From 2-01-FULL-49-22 sp036507655 (GTDB lineage Bacteria; Patescibacteriota; Saccharimonadia; Saccharimonadales; UBA10212), in contig DATCIS010000031.1 of the NCBI GenBank assembly GCA_036507655.1, positions 1 to 23,458 on the forward strand: 23,458 nucleotides of DNA. The letters run 5' to 3'. Both the position numbers and the translations under genes were made by a program. The notes below the pieces were generated by a model, which worked only from the letters and a program-made list of their open reading frames with translations, was not told the DNA's origin and did no database searches. Shown one piece after another: positions 21,654 through 23,458 of the stretch; position 1 is the stretch's first letter, and each line of letters starts with the position of its first letter.

Positions 21654-21815
21654 GTTTCTTAAACTAGCGGTGTTGAATAAGCGAGCCCACAAAATCTGAA
21701 GCACTTTCGAAAACAGAGGAAGCGAAGAGTAATACAAAAGGTGAATCGAGCACAAGCTTTGCTCTGCGCGCAGATTCCCTTTTGGGGAACGATGAGCGAC
21801 CATCTAGTTTTTCGA

Positions 21816-21849
21816 ACCGTGCTGAGGATTTTCCGTGGGCAAGCACGGT
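21816..21849 (-). terminator. Hairpin immediately after the minus-strand membrane gene
   Basis: Directly after the stop codon (minus strand, 21852-21850) ACCGTGCT pairs with AGCACGGT (21849-21842 with 21823-21816) around an 18-base loop. No T-run follows, so it may be a 3' stabiliser rather than an intrinsic terminator. The remaining spacer to ssrA (21654-21815) holds two further small dyads and no convincing gene. Confidence 0.35.
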
Positions 21850-22533
21850 CTAGGGACGGTTGACACGCCAGACATAGGAGATAACTCTATTCATAATCAT
21901 GATGAGATAAATAGACAGAGCGTTGCCGCTTAATGCACCTATAAAATTAACTAGCCTTTCAAAGACAGGAGCACTAAAAAGGCTATCGTGGAAAAGGTTG
22001 GAATAAGCCGGCAGCAAAAGTCTTAAGTATAGTGCGATAAAGCTAATCCAAAGCAGGGCCAAAAGTAACAAAAACAGATTCATTATTATGGCTGACCGCC
22101 AGTATCGCTGGTGGACAGCCGGGGATCGCGATATATACTGCGATTCTTCAACTTCAGTTTTAGCAATAAAGAATACATTCTCGGCCAACCATATCGCCGT
22201 ATACGTAGCGGCGCCGATGAATAACCAGAAGACCATCACTATGGGGGTACTCAGCTTATCTTGAAAGGTTGAGAGTCCGGATGTTAATGGCACTACGTCT
22301 TCAGCGGTGATGGGCTCACCCAGCAAAAGTTGCCACAGACTGTTGATGTTGAGTAATGCCAACATGACTAAGCTGATAAGTGCGTATAGGAGCAAAACCA
22401 AGTTAGAGGGCAGAAAGATTTCCCTGGTTGGATGTTGCCGAAGGTTACTGCCGGAGTGATATTCGCTCACATCTTCACTATAACAAAAAACAGGCTTGCC
22501 ATTTATTTCGCGGTGGGTTATAAAAGTACACAT
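21850..22533 (-). CDS. Four-helix integral membrane protein of unknown function
   Basis: The 227-residue protein begins with about 40 polar residues containing MCTFITHREINGKPVFCYSEDVSEYH and two Cys. Four strong hydrophobic segments follow: LVLLLYALISLVMLALL; TPIVMVFWLFIGAATYTAIWL; NLFLLLLALLWISFIALYL; and FIGALSGNALSIYLIMIM. An acidic loop lies between helices 1 and 2, and the C-terminus is short and basic. I do not recognise the family; no transporter or enzyme signature is visible. I chose ATG at 22533 because the frame upstream, open to 22656, runs into a perfect terminator-like hairpin. No clear ribosome site precedes it; GATAAT (22570-22565) may be a -10 box. Confidence 0.7.
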   Translation of the reverse strand: MCTFITHREINGKPVFCYSEDVSEYHSGSNLRQHPTREIFLPSNLVLLLYALISLVMLALLNINSLWQLLLGEPITAEDVVPLTSGLSTFQDKLSTPIVMVFWLFIGAATYTAIWLAENVFFIAKTEVEESQYISRSPAVHQRYWRSAIIMNLFLLLLALLWISFIALYLRLLLPAYSNLFHDSLFSAPVFERLVNFIGALSGNALSIYLIMIMNRVISYVWRVNRP

Positions 22534-22641
22534 GGTGCAAACGTGCGTTAACAGTTTTACATTTATTATCCTCGCCAAGAGTGATAATGCTGTAGTTCTG
22601 TAAGCTCGCACTAAAAGCACCACAAAACCAAGAAAAAACTT

Positions 22642-22673
22642 ACCGGACTGCAGCACCCAAGCCGCAGTCCGGT
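22642..22673. terminator. Perfect 10-bp hairpin with T-tracts on both strands
   Basis: ACCGGACTGC (22642-22651) and GCAGTCCGGT (22664-22673) surround 12 bases. On the minus strand AAG and six T follow, placing a terminator just upstream of the membrane-protein gene. On the plus strand TTTATTG follows, which is weaker. It probably separates the minus gene from whatever lies to the right. Confidence 0.6.
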
Positions 22674-22977
22674 TTTATTGTTAGCACCTCACACTTGGCG
22701 CACACTACGTCAGCAGCTGTGGTACCCCTTCAATGTATGTTAAATACATCTCAGTCCGTTCCTCGCTGCTTCCTTGTGCTGCATCCAAGCGTGAAGGCGC
22801 TACCAGACTTTCCAATTTAACTAATATTGTTGTCCCTCCCCGCTGTTCCGACTCCCCGTGAACAGCGGGGAGGGGTAGCCAAAAACTTCACGGCAAAGTC
22901 GTGGAGGCCAGCCCCAAGCACATCACTTCGTTAGCAACTCCGCTGGCGAGGTAAACAACAGAGAGGGAGGCAGTCGT
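22674..22977 (+). promoter_or_regulatory. Structured leader of the GC-rich gene at the right end
   Basis: This 304-base stretch has no gene on either strand that I trust. It contains the dyad ATGTAT-GTTAA-ATACAT (22733-22749), a possible -10 TAATAT near 22821, a perfect 15-bp stem (CCCTCCCCGCTGTTC, 22834-22848, with 22860-22874) and a CTTCACG/CGTGGAG hairpin just downstream. GAGGGAGG precedes the ATG at 22978 by seven bases. The chain of hairpins before a GC-rich gene is similar in style to 10634-10767. Confidence 0.45.
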
Positions 22978-23458
22978 ATGTCGCCAGTCCAGAAAGTGGT
23001 ACGGCACGCGGAGACCTGTGCGTTCCGGAACCAGCTGCCCAAGAGGATCACCGAGCTGGTCGAGCGCTTCGACGAGCTGACGCACACCCAGCGCTGTCGT
23101 GCCCGGAGCAAGATGAAGAGGCTCCAGCTGCACGAGAGGATGGCCCGCCGTGCGACCGAGATCGCGAGCGTCAACATCGGCAGCGCCGAGCGCGTCATCG
23201 AGGCGATGATACGTATCTTCGGCAGGGAGGCCACGATCGCCTACTTGATGGAGCACAACTACACCACCAAGCTTCTCCATCGCTCGGAGCGGCACAAGAA
23301 GCACGGCGATCATCGCAACGCAGAGATCCTGCGCGCGCATGTCGCTCATTACTTCGGTGAAGGCGAACTCCTCGTTTTTTACGAAGAGAACAGGATTGCG
23401 GTTCGCCGCAAGGAGCCCAGCAACCACGAAACGCTGCGCCGTTCACGCTGGGGGTTCG
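22978..23458 (+). CDS. GC-rich gene of unknown function, cut by the window end
   Basis: Reading from ATG 22978 the frame stays open for 160 codons to the last base, with GAGGGAGG as ribosome site seven bases upstream. The visible protein starts MSPVQKVVRHAETCAFRNQL. It is rich in Arg, Lys, His and Glu, and mostly helical in character (ITELVERFDELTHTQRCRAR, RLQLHERMARRATEIASVNI, AERVIEAMIRIFGREATIAY), ending LLVFYEENRIAVRRKEPSNH and beyond. There is no signal peptide or membrane helix. Third codon positions are overwhelmingly G or C, as in the gene at 10771 and unlike the housekeeping genes. Open frames on the opposite strand here are by-products of that composition. I do not recognise the family; a nucleic-acid-binding role would fit the charge but is a guess. 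Confidence 0.7.
   Translation, partial: MSPVQKVVRHAETCAFRNQLPKRITELVERFDELTHTQRCRARSKMKRLQLHERMARRATEIASVNIGSAERVIEAMIRIFGREATIAYLMEHNYTTKLLHRSERHKKHGDHRNAEILRAHVAHYFGEGELLVFYEENRIAVRRKEPSNHETLRRSRWGF

Noticed and set aside
21664..21846. 60-codon minus-strand frame between ssrA and the membrane protein
   Set aside because: No ribosome site, no recognisable features, and it begins inside the hairpin after the membrane-protein gene.
22888..23446. Several minus-strand open frames at the right end
   Set aside because: They are mirror images of the GC-rich plus-strand frame from 22978, which has a ribosome site and better coding character.
1..23458. CRISPR array
   Set aside because: No regularly spaced direct repeats were seen anywhere in the window.

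Overview
The window looks like a piece of a small, streamlined bacterial genome, most likely from the Candidate Phyla Radiation (Patescibacteria), possibly Saccharibacteria. This is an inference from the gene style: short genes, many stop/start overlaps, start codons placed only a few bases after -10 boxes, a short sortase-type surface protein, and a DUF348-G5-transglycosylase protein. TGA is used as a stop (murI, paaK-like gene), so this is not a code-25 lineage such as Gracilibacteria. Assignment to a class would need marker-gene phylogeny.

Left part (1-9.7 kb): the end of a truncated gene; two tRNA genes (Arg-TCG, Lys-CTT) on the minus strand; folD and murI on the plus strand. These converge on a minus-strand pair, a stand-alone receiver plus murD. 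MurI makes D-glutamate and MurD adds it to the peptidoglycan stem, and the two genes overlap tail to tail. Then comes a tight plus-strand pair: a PaaK-like adenylate-forming enzyme and a fused ThiF/E1-nitroreductase protein. A multi-pass sensor histidine kinase follows, with no ATG start in frame.

Middle (9.7-13.4 kb): an accessory region. It begins with about 690 bases that carry no convincing protein but are packed with long complementary stems closed by a 15-bp outer stem, behind a good promoter. This is a candidate large structured RNA. Next is a short promoter-hairpin-terminator unit. Then a GC-rich gene for a secreted proline-rich protein sits between exact 16-bp inverted repeats with hairpin arrays on both sides. 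A secreted protein with an IPNTG sorting signal follows. A hairpin-rich spacer, a terminator and tRNA-Glu close the block.

Right part (13.4-21.7 kb): housekeeping genes: pgk, tpiA overlapping a proline-rich single-pass membrane protein, uvrD/pcrA, a cell-wall transglycosylase, ksgA, a possible rod-shaped RNA, an autoregulated marR-type gene with a perfect palindromic operator, and ssrA (tmRNA) with promoter and terminator.

Right end (21.8-23.46 kb): a minus-strand four-helix membrane protein, then a non-coding stretch with a 15-bp hairpin. It leads into a second GC-rich gene of unknown function that runs off the window. Its composition and structured leader resemble the 10.6-12.1 kb cassette, suggesting both were acquired.
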